Below are positions 1 to 9,681 of a DNA stretch of 64,000 nt, in pieces. The DNA lies in NCBI GenBank assembly GCA_026708185.1, contig JAPOVK010000044.1, positions 54,207 to 118,206 on the forward strand, read 5' to 3'. The stretch comes from Gammaproteobacteria bacterium. Its GTDB lineage: Bacteria; Pseudomonadota; Gammaproteobacteria; Pseudomonadales; Azotimanducaceae. Each line of letters begins with the position of its first letter. Positions within the stretch are counted from its first letter, which is position 1. The notes below the pieces were generated by a model, which saw nothing but the letters and a program-made list of their open reading frames with translations, ran no database searches and had not been told where the DNA came from. A program made the position numbers and the translations under genes.

Positions 1-1986
1 GTCGTTGTTTTCTTCGAGGGCGTTGCCCAGGCCGTCGAGTAGGCGGCGCTCGTCCTCGGTCAGTGTGCGGGGCGCGGCGTTAGACTCGTCGTCATCGTCA
101 TCGTCCTCGTCGTAGGCGTCGTTCCAGTCCTTGAGGATGCGGCCGACTGTGAGGCGGCCCGCCTCTATGGTGCTGCCCATACGACGCAGCAGCATCGTGC
201 GGAAGAACCCGGCGTTGGTACGTTCCCCGAGCAGGTTGCAGAACGCCTCAGCTTGGGAGTAGGCGTCACGGAGGTACGGCGGCAGCGGAATCGCGTCTTC
301 GGGAGACTCGCCATATAAGCGGACTCCGACGCGGGCGAGGTAAGGTTCGTCCGTATCGGGATCGATGGTGCTTTCAAGCTGCTCGCGTGTCCGGAGGACG
401 ATGCTACGGATGTAGGGGTTGTGCCGCTCGAAAAGTCGCTCGAATCCATCGTTGATCCGTTGCTTGTCCGCTGGGCGGAGATCCTCCGCCGTCCTGCCGC
501 TCGCATAGGCGGCCTCGCTTGGCAAATCGATGGAGCGACGGATGAGTTCGAAGGTCCGGTCTTCCTCGGCGGTCGGCAACGGGTTGCGCAGCCAATCCCA
601 GCGCTCGTGGAACTCGTTTGGCAATGGCTTGCGGCCCAGTAGGAGATTGAGGGAAGCCTCGGGCTGACGCCAGCGGCTTCCTGGTGACCCCAGCACCGCA
701 TCCGAACCGCGGGCAAGCGCGTCGAGCAGGTCGAAAGCTTCAACCGGGTGGAGCTGGACCGGTGTCGCCGTGGCCAGCAAAAGGCTCTTCGTGCGGGGCG
801 AGATCCGTCGCAGGAATTCGAGCAGGTTGTTTCCCCGAGCGTTGGCCCGCATCGGGCCGCTACCGATGTTCCGTCGTCGTGCCCGGTGCGCCTCGTCCAG
901 AATCACGCACTCGAAGCGCAATCCTGCAAGAAGCTCGGCCGCATCAGAGCCACTAGTGATCAATCCGGTGGAGACGATGCCGACACGACGCGGGCACCGC
1001 CGAATCGAATCGGCGCCGACGCCGGGATGTACGATGCCGCGCTCGTCCTCCCATTGCCCGTTGCTCCACACTGCCGACGGCAGGCCAAGCATCGTTTGCA
1101 TCTCGTCCTGCCACTGCCAGACCAGCGCCTTGGGCGCAAGAACCAGCACGGGCCGGTCACCGGTGAGTGCCATGAGCTGGGCTGCCATCGCCAACTGAAG
1201 CGTCTTGCCGAGGCCGACTTGGTCCGCCAGCACGAGCCGGGCGCCGTGCGGGCCGCGATGGGCGTCGAAGGCCAGTTTCACGAAGTGCTTCTGATGCTCC
1301 CAGAGCCCGACGGCCTCGCGATAGACGGGCGCTTCCACGACCGTTGATGCCGGGTCGGGCTCGTCGCGCCAGCGTTCGAGGTCGTCGATGAGGTCGCGGT
1401 GTGCGAGTCGGTCCAGGTCTTCGACGACAAAGTCGGCCAATGCCACGGCGAAAGGCGAGGTCCAAAGCGCGTCGAATTCCTCCTGCACCCATGCCACGGA
1501 CTCCGCCGTCTCGTCCTCCCAGATGAGCTCGTAGTTGAGCTCGAATGCCGTCCTGGATTCGTTCGCGCTGCCAAGGAAGGATGTTCGCCGACCGCCGGGG
1601 TAACTCATGACGCCGGCCTTGCCGTGGATCAGGCCGAAGACGTCGTCCGGCAGAACGCGGATCTCCAGCTTCCCTGACTTCAGCAGTTCGTAAAGTCTGC
1701 GAAACCGCGGTCTGGCGGCTTCGCCGAGGCCCTCGGGGTGGGAGTCACACCACTCGTGGCGCATCGCTGCCTGCGCCGCCTTCGCGACTTCGACGTCGGC
1801 CTTGGACAAGGCCGAGTTGCACACCACGCGGATGGTGCCAGTCACGCGCTCCAATGCTTCGCCAGCGACTTCGAGGATGGAGGAGGAGAAGTAACCGGCG
1901 ATGCGATCGTAGCTCGCCGCGTTTTCGAGACGGGTGTTCAGGAAGTCAGAGGCAAGGGCTTGGCGACGGGACGAGTGGCGGCGCAT
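1..1986 (-). CDS. PLD-nuclease/SNF2-family helicase fusion, 3' end outside window
   Basis: The first 662 codons are visible and run off the window edge. Residues 1-180 look like a phospholipase D-type nuclease half-site, with H121-x-K123 followed by N142 in SANES. A SNF2/DEAD-like ATPase core follows, with Walker A QVGLGKT at 256-262 and DEAH at 364-367. An acidic run of Asp/Glu lies near the visible end. The ATG is one base after the stop of the AlbA_2 gene, so translation is probably coupled. By family knowledge such fusions act in DNA restriction or phage defence, and the operon context supports this. The C-terminal helicase lobe lies outside the window and cannot be checked. The domain calls are secure; the biological role is inferred. 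Confidence 0.85.
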   Translation of the reverse strand, partial: MRRHSSRRQALASDFLNTRLENAASYDRIAGYFSSSILEVAGEALERVTGTIRVVCNSALSKADVEVAKAAQAAMRHEWCDSHPEGLGEAARPRFRRLYELLKSGKLEIRVLPDDVFGLIHGKAGVMSYPGGRRTSFLGSANESRTAFELNYELIWEDETAESVAWVQEEFDALWTSPFAVALADFVVEDLDRLAHRDLIDDLERWRDEPDPASTVVEAPVYREAVGLWEHQKHFVKLAFDAHRGPHGARLVLADQVGLGKTLQLAMAAQLMALTGDRPVLVLAPKALVWQWQDEMQTMLGLPSAVWSNGQWEDERGIVHPGVGADSIRRCPRRVGIVSTGLITSGSDAAELLAGLRFECVILDEAHRARRRNIGSGPMRANARGNNLLEFLRRISPRTKSLLLATATPVQLHPVEAFDLLDALARGSDAVLGSPGSRWRQPEASLNLLLGRKPLPNEFHERWDWLRNPLPTAEEDRTFELIRRSIDLPSEAAYASGRTAEDLRPADKQRINDGFERLFERHNPYIRSIVLRTREQLESTIDPDTDEPYLARVGVRLYGESPEDAIPLPPYLRDAYSQAEAFCNLLGERTNAGFFRTMLLRRMGSTIEAGRLTVGRILKDWNDAYDEDDDDDDESNAAPRTLTEDERRLLDGLGNALEENND

Positions 1987-1987
1987 T

Positions 1988-3235
1988 TCAACGCGTGTGT
2001 GGCGGTAGGAGTTGCTTCCAAAGGCGCACGACGAAGCGATCATCGTGTTCCTCAAGGTCTGGCTCGGTGCCATTGTGCTGTCGCATAGCGCCAATAATGC
2101 GTCTACGAACGCCCATGCCTTGATGCTCGACATAGCGATAGTCGCGCAGGACCTCCTTTAGCAACTCGTTTCTCGCGACGCGCACGACACCCTCCTTCAT
2201 CTTGTCCACCGTGACGCCATTCGGCAGTCGACCGGGAGAGATGACCTCAAGCCGATCACTGTAAAGGGAGACCTCGACGTCGGTGGCTTCGCGAGCGTAG
2301 TCACGGTGCACGATTGCATTCACGACGGCCTCACGTACAGCTTCGATAGGATAAGACCTCTTCCGGCGCCGACGGGACCCTTCAAGCCACGCGATGCTGC
2401 CCATGTTCCGTTTCACGAAATCTACGGTGCGGTCCACAACGCCTTGGTCGACGACGGTTCGCCGTTTGTTGACGAGCGGGGCGAGCGGCCCACGGATTAC
2501 CTCCTCGTCAATGGTGTTGTAATCCTTCTCTGTGTCTGGGAATGCCCATGCAGTGACGCCAGCCTGGGGCAGCCGACGATTGGGGTTTTCGCCGAAAAGC
2601 AACAAGCCAGCTGCAGTTAGTCGGTCCCCGTCTCGAGTCTCTACGAGTAGGTCCGAGTTGAGTAGAAGCCGCCGCCAACCATCAACATCTTGGGCACTGG
2701 GAGCGTCTCGCCTCAATACATAGCGAAAGTAGCCTTGGGCACGGTCTCGATCTAGGCTCTCCAACCCGAGATCGGCGATGGCGCGCGTCTCGTAGCGGAT
2801 GATTCGTGCAGCCTGATACAGCCTTGCCTCTTCCTCCCGTGTCGCTTCGCGGGATTGTGTACCAACGCGGGTGTATGTGACCCAGGCATTGCCCCGCTTG
2901 GCTTTGTATGGCTTGCCTGGACTGTCGGGTTGGAGCTCCAGAACGCCGACGACTTTGCCGTCTGACATCGTCCCGGTGCTCCATGCGGGCGTCGTAGAGG
3001 GCTGCAGGTTGTTGCGGGCGATGTTCATGACCCACTCTTCGGCGTCCGCTTGGCTTCTGGTCAACCCGGAGATTCCGCCATCGTCCTCCACGCCGAGGAG
3101 GATCAAGCCTCCCTCGAAGTTCAAGAGCGCCGACATTTCCCGGGCGAGTTGATCGGCGTGGACGTCGTCGCGCTTGAATTCGACCCGAGAGTTCTCGGAT
3201 GCGGCGATGATCTCGAGCAACTCGGCCTTGAGCAT
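1988..3235 (-). CDS. AlbA_2 (Schlafen AAA-like) domain protein with GHKL-type ATP-binding region
   Basis: This 415-residue protein opens with an AlbA_2/divergent AAA-4 domain (SRVEFKRD near residue 16, then FEGGLILLGVEDDGG). A GHKL-like ATP-binding part follows at about 310-345 (EAVVNAIVHRDY, then LEVISPGRLPNG), as in the COG2865 group annotated as ATP-binding proteins or transcriptional regulators. The start ATG is 5 nt after the stop of the PHP-ATPase gene, and its TGA is 1 nt before the helicase ATG. Proteins of this group occur in defence islands, but their activity there is not settled. It could be a regulator of the operon or an effector; the sequence alone does not say which. Confidence 0.82.
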   Translation of the reverse strand: MLKAELLEIIAASENSRVEFKRDDVHADQLAREMSALLNFEGGLILLGVEDDGGISGLTRSQADAEEWVMNIARNNLQPSTTPAWSTGTMSDGKVVGVLELQPDSPGKPYKAKRGNAWVTYTRVGTQSREATREEEARLYQAARIIRYETRAIADLGLESLDRDRAQGYFRYVLRRDAPSAQDVDGWRRLLLNSDLLVETRDGDRLTAAGLLLFGENPNRRLPQAGVTAWAFPDTEKDYNTIDEEVIRGPLAPLVNKRRTVVDQGVVDRTVDFVKRNMGSIAWLEGSRRRRKRSYPIEAVREAVVNAIVHRDYAREATDVEVSLYSDRLEVISPGRLPNGVTVDKMKEGVVRVARNELLKEVLRDYRYVEHQGMGVRRRIIGAMRQHNGTEPDLEEHDDRFVVRLWKQLLPPHTR

Positions 3236-3240
3236 AGGAC

Positions 3241-5925
3241 TTAGAACCCGTACTTGCGCCGGCGTGTCTCGAATGCTTCGCGGCCACCCTCAAGTATCTC
3301 CTCTACAAGCTCGCGCACACTTGGCGCGTCAATGGAGCCCGCGTGGTCTGATCGGACCTCTGCTTGGCCATCGGCGGCTTCGCCTGCTGCTGAGAGCCCG
3401 AGTATGAGTTCCGCATCACCGAGGACGGGGATGTTCGCATTGTGCGTTGAGAAGACGAACTGCCGCCGCTGCTTCTCTTCTCGCATTCGTGGGATCACGC
3501 CTTCGGTGATGAAGCGGTTGTCGAGGTCATCCTCTGGCTGATCCACGATCAGCGGGGCACCCGACTCGAGCAGCAACAGAAGGAGCACGGCCGTAGCCTT
3601 CTGTCCGGTCGACAGGTCGTCGAGTGGGTGCCAGGAGGGCGGCTCACCCTCCGGCGCGGTGTTGAGTTGGATCGCGGTGGTGGCAGCCAAATCCAGTTCC
3701 TCGATCTGCATGAGTACGTCCGCGTCCGCCTCGGCAAGTCGTTCGGCCTGTCGAGGTACAACGCCATACGTCGCATTGAGTACGCGCGCCCCGGACCGGC
3801 ATGCCGCGACGAATTGCGTCAGCGACAGGTCGGGGGACTTCCGTAGGCTCTCCACGGTTTCCGACAGACGACCTCGGACCTCGTTTCGAAGGAGCGTAAA
3901 GAGCGGCTCTCGATTGGCGCCAGCCGTGACGTCCACCTGCACACGGTTGCGAAGCTCCTTGTTGACTTGCGCGGCGGCCTTGTCGAAAGTTCTGAACTCG
4001 GTTGCTTTCGTGTCTTCCCACTCGGCGAGCAAAGTGCGCCGCTTGTCGTTGAGCTCCTCCGCCAGTCGCTGGAGGGCTACCAAACGCTCTTGAACGGGTC
4101 GCAACTCCTCGATGCGGCGACGAAGCTCGATGAACTCCTCCCCATCCACACGCGCCTTGTGTAGCTCCCGTAGGATGCGTTCGTACTCCGTCTGGCTCTC
4201 TTGTCGCCGAACGTCCCACTCCACTCGAATTCGCTCAATGCCATCCTCGGCACGTGCCAACGAGGCACCTAAGTCCGTCGCGACACGCTCAATGTCCTCG
4301 CCCAGCGCGGTCAAAACGCCGCGGGCATTGGAAAGGGTCTCTCCGCCAGGTAGGTCTGCCAAGGCTCGGTCCGAAAGGAATGCGAGGTCAATGGGAAGCT
4401 CGCGGCGTATAGTCTCCAAGGCGTCTCGGAAGGGTGCCAGGCGCTCGGGGATGGACCCGAGCACACGTTCCTCGCGGACGAGCAAGCTCCGGTCCCGCAA
4501 CCGCTCTTCGAGGCCGACCTCGTGAAAGCGTGCGAGTGTCTCCTCCATTCCGGGAAGGCCTGCGAGGCGGTCCTCCCCAGATCGAATCGCCATCTGCGTG
4601 TCGACCAAAGCACGACGGTTCTTCGCGAGTTCGCTGCGCAGAGAATCCTTGCGTTGCGCCAGCGACTCGTCGCGCTCCACAAACCGGTCAAGGAGTCGAG
4701 TGAGCTTCTCTGGGCTCTTCGCGAGCTCTGAAATCTCGTGTTGTCCGAAAACCTCGATCCGCGGAAGGACGTCCTGGGGCCCGAGATGGAGCACTTCTCC
4801 GTTTGTGTCGCGCACGATTGGCGGGTTCGGAATAGTCCGCTCGATGTCGTACTCGTGCGTGCCGGGCCGCTGGACACGGACCCGGAGTGTGATCTTGGTG
4901 CCGCTGCGCAGAACATAGCGAACGATCCCATCGTGTGCCTTCGCCGCATCTTCGCCATTCGGTTGTAGCCCGAGCACGGCACGGAGGCTCTCTACGAACG
5001 TCGACTTCCCGGCGCCACGTCCGCCAATCAGCACGTTCAGGTTGGGGTTCAGGTGGACATTGACGCCTCCGAGGAATCCCCCTTCCCAACCAAGGGACAC
5101 TAGCTCCATGTGCTCATCTATCTCAAGGTTGCCGTCCTTGTCATTCAGTCGGATTCGGGAGTCTGGGTCTAGGAAAGCCTGCCTCAGTCCGTCAATGGAG
5201 GCGTTGTCCATCTTGATCCAAGATGTGGCCGCGGGGTTGGCTAGGTCGTCCGGTTGCACGATGTCTTTGGCGTTGATGGCGGCGACGGCCTGGGATGGCG
5301 CAGCGGCCTGGTCGCGTCGATAGTGGGGGTTGTCGTTGTGCATGATCTGCCGGACATTCTGGGGAAGGTCGTCGACGTGCCCCGGAATCTGCACAGCTAG
5401 GAGGTTCGCGTCGCGCCATGCGCGGATCAGGGGTTGTCCGCTTAGCTTCTTGAAGAGGCCGCTGGCACCTGTAACGTGGGCAGCGACCGCAATCCCTGCC
5501 TGCGAGGCAACCGTCCGCAATACGCGGGAGAGCGGCATCGGCGTGGTGTCGGAAGACGGGGCAGGATTGCGGATGCCGAACTCGCCGAGATACCGCTGAA
5601 GGACATCAAGCTCCGTTTCCGGTGGATAAAGGCAAAGGACGTGCACGCCTTCGCTGGTAGAAAGCTCGAACCCAGGGAATACGACGATGTCCTGACCACT
5701 GGCTGCAGCGCGAAAGGCGGTAATGCTGGCAACGCTGTTGTGGTCGGTGATGGCGAGGACATTGATGCCTAGTTCAACTGCTTTTGCGATCACAGCCCGA
5801 GCATGGCTGATCTCGTCCACACCGGTGGGCTGGCCCCGAAAGTCCTCGCGGTAGCTGTCGGGGTTGACCTGCAGAGCGCAGCGGTGGAAGTACGCCCCCG
5901 CCTTAGATTTGGTTGCGTCAGACAT
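3241..5925 (-). CDS. PHP-domain and SMC/RecF-like ATPase (TrlF-like)
   Basis: From the ATG at 5925 the protein has 894 residues. A PHP phosphoesterase-like domain comes first (ITDHN near 69-73, PGFELS near 84-89), but the canonical first HxH of PHP domains is replaced by FHRCALQVNP. Then come Walker A GGRGAGKST at about 301-309, a long charged coiled-coil middle, and Walker B PLIVDQPEDD near 791-800, as in SMC/Rad50-type ATPases. The reading frame stays open further upstream, but ATG 5925 lies inside the sequence ATGTCTGA that ends the methylase gene. The resulting 8-nt overlap indicates coupling. Likely a DNA-sensing ATPase with a nuclease or phosphatase domain; the substrate is unknown. Confidence 0.85.
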   Translation of the reverse strand: MSDATKSKAGAYFHRCALQVNPDSYREDFRGQPTGVDEISHARAVIAKAVELGINVLAITDHNSVASITAFRAAASGQDIVVFPGFELSTSEGVHVLCLYPPETELDVLQRYLGEFGIRNPAPSSDTTPMPLSRVLRTVASQAGIAVAAHVTGASGLFKKLSGQPLIRAWRDANLLAVQIPGHVDDLPQNVRQIMHNDNPHYRRDQAAAPSQAVAAINAKDIVQPDDLANPAATSWIKMDNASIDGLRQAFLDPDSRIRLNDKDGNLEIDEHMELVSLGWEGGFLGGVNVHLNPNLNVLIGGRGAGKSTFVESLRAVLGLQPNGEDAAKAHDGIVRYVLRSGTKITLRVRVQRPGTHEYDIERTIPNPPIVRDTNGEVLHLGPQDVLPRIEVFGQHEISELAKSPEKLTRLLDRFVERDESLAQRKDSLRSELAKNRRALVDTQMAIRSGEDRLAGLPGMEETLARFHEVGLEERLRDRSLLVREERVLGSIPERLAPFRDALETIRRELPIDLAFLSDRALADLPGGETLSNARGVLTALGEDIERVATDLGASLARAEDGIERIRVEWDVRRQESQTEYERILRELHKARVDGEEFIELRRRIEELRPVQERLVALQRLAEELNDKRRTLLAEWEDTKATEFRTFDKAAAQVNKELRNRVQVDVTAGANREPLFTLLRNEVRGRLSETVESLRKSPDLSLTQFVAACRSGARVLNATYGVVPRQAERLAEADADVLMQIEELDLAATTAIQLNTAPEGEPPSWHPLDDLSTGQKATAVLLLLLLESGAPLIVDQPEDDLDNRFITEGVIPRMREEKQRRQFVFSTHNANIPVLGDAELILGLSAAGEAADGQAEVRSDHAGSIDAPSVRELVEEILEGGREAFETRRRKYGF

Positions 5926-8900
5926 GGTCGTTCTCGACGGCACCGGCGACGATGCGGGCGGCAGTCGCATCGTCGCGCCAGTTGCTGGCCTCGGTGGCGG
6001 CAAGATAGCGGAGAATCGTGATGAGGGGTTCGCGGCTGTTCCAGTAGTCTGGGAGTTCGTCGCGGAGCCAAGTGAGGCTCTCCGTCACGGCCTCTGTCTC
6101 GGTGGCGCGCCAAGTGGCGTAGAGGGCGTGGCGGACGAGGCTTGTGCCGAACGTCGAACTGCCGAGATCGGAGCGTCCGAGTTCCGACGCCGTCTTGAGA
6201 CGTGTTTCGTTCGCTTTGCCCGTGTGGAGCAAGACGCGGTAGTCGCGTACTCCGAAGCCGCGCGCGAACTCCTGATAGACGCCGGCGCGGTAGTCACCGT
6301 GGCTCTCGACCTCCAGCCCTTTCAAGTAAAGTCTCTCCTCAGCGCCCAGTTGCAGCCAGAGCGCCCGCGCATCCCCTAGGCCCGCGGGGACGCGAACGTT
6401 GCTCGCGGTACGCACGGCGTCCTCAATGATCGTCTCGATGGGGTTGACCATGGCCGGGTCTGGCTCTCGGGCCAACTCGCGAGCGATGTCGATGTCTTCA
6501 ATGGCACTGTACTGTGTGAGAACTCGTAGAGCGGCCGCATAGGCAGCGAGTTGATAGTCCGCATCCGAGAAGTTGGGCTCCTCGCGGTCGTCGAGGGCAA
6601 GCATGTTGTCGAGCTGCCTCTCGACTTCGGCTTCGACCTCCGGCACTAGCTCGTCGAGGAAGGCGGTCTCCTCCGAAGTTTGCTTGCGAAGCACCATCAG
6701 CACCGTGCCTTGGACGTAGTTGCCTTCCTTGACGCCGAACGGCGTCTCGGTGCCGATCGTCCAAGCCGTGGTGACGCGCAATCCGGATGCCCAGAGGATC
6801 AGCGTCAGGTCTGCCCAGATGGCGGCGTCCTGATGGGTGAACATGACGACTTGATAACCGTTCTCCGCCATGTTCGTTGCGAGATTGCGGTAGCTCGCGA
6901 CCATGCTGCTTCGGAAATCAGCCCCACTGCCCTGAACCGCGAGGGCTCGTTTGCTGTCCGTGTACCAGTCGGGGAAGAGGCTGGTGAGTCGTTTCTCGTA
7001 CCACGCGAGGAAAAACTCCGAGAGCTCGTGGTAGTTGACCGCGTCGGCGTAGGGCGGGTCCGTGATCCAGACATCGGCCGGCCGACGAAGCGACCGCGAG
7101 TCCGCAGGCTCCGTTATCGAGCGTTGGTGAGTCGCGTAGTTGCGCGGGGCGAGGAACCAAGAGTCGTCCATCGCAAGGACGCCTCGGCTACCGAATGTAG
7201 CTAGCGTGTTCAGTGCTTGGTTGCTGAAAGTCTGGACCACCTTCTCGTGCGACTTGTCGGTCCACCACCGGGCGAGTCTGCTGTCCCAGTCGGCGACGCG
7301 ACCGATGCCCAAAAGGCAAGCAGCGGCACCGTCTTGGCTGATTGGTGTTTTCTCGCTAAGGTCCGCCAGCAAACCGTGCACGAGCAACTGCCGTGGCGTG
7401 AATAGGTGATGCCAATGCGTCCAGCCACGGGTACCTATCGGCTCATCGGTTTTCGCACCGGGCGGTATCCTTCGACTCGGGATATAGCCGAGCCGCTGCC
7501 ATTCGTGGAAACGCTCACGAAGCAGCGTCATCGCCAGCGTCTCCCGCTCGAGATCGGCGTCGGTCACCGCCCGGTATACGCTTTTTGGCAGAGCCTTCGC
7601 GATGGTCTGCGCATCCTCCAACGCCTTGTCTACTGCGCGCTGGTCGAGTTGCCGGAGCCGAGCGAGGCATTGCTGGTTTTCAGTGTCGAGCAGTTCCGCC
7701 AAAGCGTTGATCGCCGCATCAAGACTTACCCAATCGGGCACGGGGGCATCGACTGGCCGGCCTAGCTGCTGCGCCAGCAGGTCGGCCAGCGAGGGCAGGC
7801 GCCAGCGCACGCAATAAAGGCGTTCCTGAAAGACATCGTCCGGGCGCGGTGCGAGGTCGTCGTCTTCCCACAGTCGTAGGCCGCGACCTCTGCCGTCCTT
7901 CTCGCGTCGATCGCCGCGGATCGCCGCAATGGACGTGGACTCGCAACAGTGCGGACAGTCGAGTCGGGAACCCTTGAGCGTTCCCGCCCGGCGTGCTTGT
8001 GCGGTCGCGTCTGGATCGACGGCCGAGTGAATCGTGATGCCAAACGCTCGGTCTTCTGGCCTCGGCACCAATCGCGCCACAGTGCGCGTCTTCTCGCCGA
8101 TCACCCAACTCGGGGCTAAGGGGACGCGCCAGCCGCATTCGGGGCACACGGTCTCGGTGCAGTAAAGAAAAGAATCGGCGCGCCAGCCCACATCGTTGTG
8201 CTCGATACGCCAGGCCGTGACTTGCCGGTCCAACGCGTCAAATGCGTCGGTCTGGGCCTGTCTGACCCGTTCGGCTACGTCCTGTCCACCACCGACGATG
8301 TTCAGCGCGCCCCAGGTCAGGAGTGCGGCTACAGGGTTGAGATCCGAGCCAAAGGCTTCGCAGCCGAGGCGTGCCGCTTCGAAAGGGATACTGCCGCCGC
8401 CGCAGAAGGCGTCGCCCACCCGCGGGATACGGCCGAAGCGTCGCGTGCCCAGTTCCTGGACAAGGTCGGCGAGGCTATTCGAGGAGGTGCCTAGATGTTC
8501 GTTGATCGCCCGCCACGCTTCCGGCGACGGCCCGTCGATCTGCTCGGGCCGGTCGCACCACTTCAGCTTCTCGTCGTAACTCATTCGGTCGAAGACGATC
8601 CGCTGCAGTTCCTTTCTCTTGGCTGAGTCCAGACGGCGTTTGAGTTTGGGCCGAGTCGGGTTGTCGCCTTGGTCGAACCATTCGTCGCGCTCCTCCGCTG
8701 AGAGCTGCATGAAGACATCCCGTAACGGGATGTTCTTGGTCTTGCGGCGCCAGAGTCCCTCGGCGTCCATCGTCATCAACGCGAGGAAGATCTTGAGGTC
8801 TCGGCGTGGGTTTTCCGAGGCGGGCATCAGCAACCCGAGGATCACTGCGCGGACCATGACGAGCGGCTTGCGCCCCCACCACTTGCCGAGCCCCGTCAAC

Positions 8901-9049
8901 GTTTGGCTGGCGTTGCCTTTGCGCTCCTTATAGCTCTCCTTGGAGAGCTTCGAGACCGGGAACTGGGTTTCGATGAAGCTCGGCGCATCCGGGTCGAGCC
9001 AGGCTGCGGCTGGCTGGAAGTCGCCGTTCTCCTTTGGCCCGGCGGCCAC
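5918..9049 (-). CDS. DUF1156-domain DNA methyltransferase (COG1743-like adenine methylase)
   Basis: Starting at the GTG at 9049, which has GGGAG upstream and follows the DUF3780 stop by 2 nt, the product is 1043 residues. The DUF1156 region is near 26-75 (ETQFPVSKLSKESYKERKG, WWGRKPL). Methylase motif I is FCGGGSIPFE at about 215-224 and the amino-methylase motif DPPY is at 664-667. Two CxxC pairs near 302-305 and 365-368 suggest a zinc knuckle. It would methylate DNA, most likely adenine N6, either to mark self or as part of a restriction cycle. The open frame extends 143 codons further upstream, but that stretch overlaps the DUF3780 gene and is low in recognisable protein character. Confidence 0.9.
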   Translation of the reverse strand: MAAGPKENGDFQPAAAWLDPDAPSFIETQFPVSKLSKESYKERKGNASQTLTGLGKWWGRKPLVMVRAVILGLLMPASENPRRDLKIFLALMTMDAEGLWRRKTKNIPLRDVFMQLSAEERDEWFDQGDNPTRPKLKRRLDSAKRKELQRIVFDRMSYDEKLKWCDRPEQIDGPSPEAWRAINEHLGTSSNSLADLVQELGTRRFGRIPRVGDAFCGGGSIPFEAARLGCEAFGSDLNPVAALLTWGALNIVGGGQDVAERVRQAQTDAFDALDRQVTAWRIEHNDVGWRADSFLYCTETVCPECGWRVPLAPSWVIGEKTRTVARLVPRPEDRAFGITIHSAVDPDATAQARRAGTLKGSRLDCPHCCESTSIAAIRGDRREKDGRGRGLRLWEDDDLAPRPDDVFQERLYCVRWRLPSLADLLAQQLGRPVDAPVPDWVSLDAAINALAELLDTENQQCLARLRQLDQRAVDKALEDAQTIAKALPKSVYRAVTDADLERETLAMTLLRERFHEWQRLGYIPSRRIPPGAKTDEPIGTRGWTHWHHLFTPRQLLVHGLLADLSEKTPISQDGAAACLLGIGRVADWDSRLARWWTDKSHEKVVQTFSNQALNTLATFGSRGVLAMDDSWFLAPRNYATHQRSITEPADSRSLRRPADVWITDPPYADAVNYHELSEFFLAWYEKRLTSLFPDWYTDSKRALAVQGSGADFRSSMVASYRNLATNMAENGYQVVMFTHQDAAIWADLTLILWASGLRVTTAWTIGTETPFGVKEGNYVQGTVLMVLRKQTSEETAFLDELVPEVEAEVERQLDNMLALDDREEPNFSDADYQLAAYAAALRVLTQYSAIEDIDIARELAREPDPAMVNPIETIIEDAVRTASNVRVPAGLGDARALWLQLGAEERLYLKGLEVESHGDYRAGVYQEFARGFGVRDYRVLLHTGKANETRLKTASELGRSDLGSSTFGTSLVRHALYATWRATETEAVTESLTWLRDELPDYWNSREPLITILRYLAATEASNWRDDATAARIVAGAVENDHV

Positions 9050-9051
9050 TT

Positions 9052-9681
9052 TCAGGCTCCCGCGGACACGGTGCTGCTCTTGCGGCCGACTGCGTACGTG
9101 CCGTGCCCATCCTCGACGAGCCGGAAGAACTCTCTCTGGCGTTCGCGTGATTCGCCGCTCACGGGGTTCTCGGTGAGGGCGTAGCGCACCGCCTTGCGCC
9201 AACCACGATCCCGACCGTGTAGAGCGTGACCCGTGGCGGCGTTGGTCATGGTGAATAGCCACCAGCGTTCTTCTGGGGCGAGGCCCAGCCAGTTCTTGAT
9301 GGCCGTGGGGATCAGCGCGGGGTCGGCGTCCTCGATTGCCCAAGCCAACAGCGTCAGCTCCTTGCCAAGCAGCCGCATGAGTGGATTGTTGCCTCGCTTC
9401 CAGCGGCTGATTGGTTGCCCCTGTTTCTTGAGGCGCCGGTTGAACTCCACGCGCGCATCGTCGGCGATCGCATCCCATTTGGCGTGCGCCAGCAGGACGC
9501 GCACGCGGGCGTCCTGGTTGCCGACGCCGAGCGACGGGCGCGAGGTGTCCGGATCGAAACGCACGTGCTCGGTGATCACGACGTCCTGGCGGCTGCCGCG
9601 CGGAATCGTTGCGACGAAGTGGTGCTCGGACTCATCGGGCTGGAACCCGAATCCTTGGATCTTCGGACGAGGCGGGTTCAC
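9052..9681 (-). CDS. DUF3780-domain defence-associated protein
   Basis: The protein is 209 residues and matches my recollection of DUF3780: an N-terminal IQGFGFQPDESEHHF stretch and a WWLFTMTNAATGH region near 141-153. The start is a GTG forming a GTGA overlap with the stop of the DUF499 gene, and the stop lies 2 nt before the methylase start. The family has no known activity. It is named almost only from its neighbourhood with DUF499 and DUF1156 proteins, so a scaffold or adaptor for the methylase and ATPase is a guess. No catalytic motif, signal peptide or membrane segment is visible. Confidence 0.8.
   Translation of the reverse strand: MNPPRPKIQGFGFQPDESEHHFVATIPRGSRQDVVITEHVRFDPDTSRPSLGVGNQDARVRVLLAHAKWDAIADDARVEFNRRLKKQGQPISRWKRGNNPLMRLLGKELTLLAWAIEDADPALIPTAIKNWLGLAPEERWWLFTMTNAATGHALHGRDRGWRKAVRYALTENPVSGESRERQREFFRLVEDGHGTYAVGRKSSTVSAGA

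Noticed and set aside
1988..3235. Calling the AlbA_2 protein a simple transcription factor
   Set aside because: The GHKL-like ATP-binding region and placement inside a defence operon leave an effector role open, so the call was kept neutral.
9050..9478. 143-codon N-terminal extension of the DUF1156 methylase
   Set aside because: It overlaps the well-supported DUF3780 gene, is Arg/Gly/Pro rich as expected for an out-of-frame reading, and a GTG with GGGAG fits at 9049.
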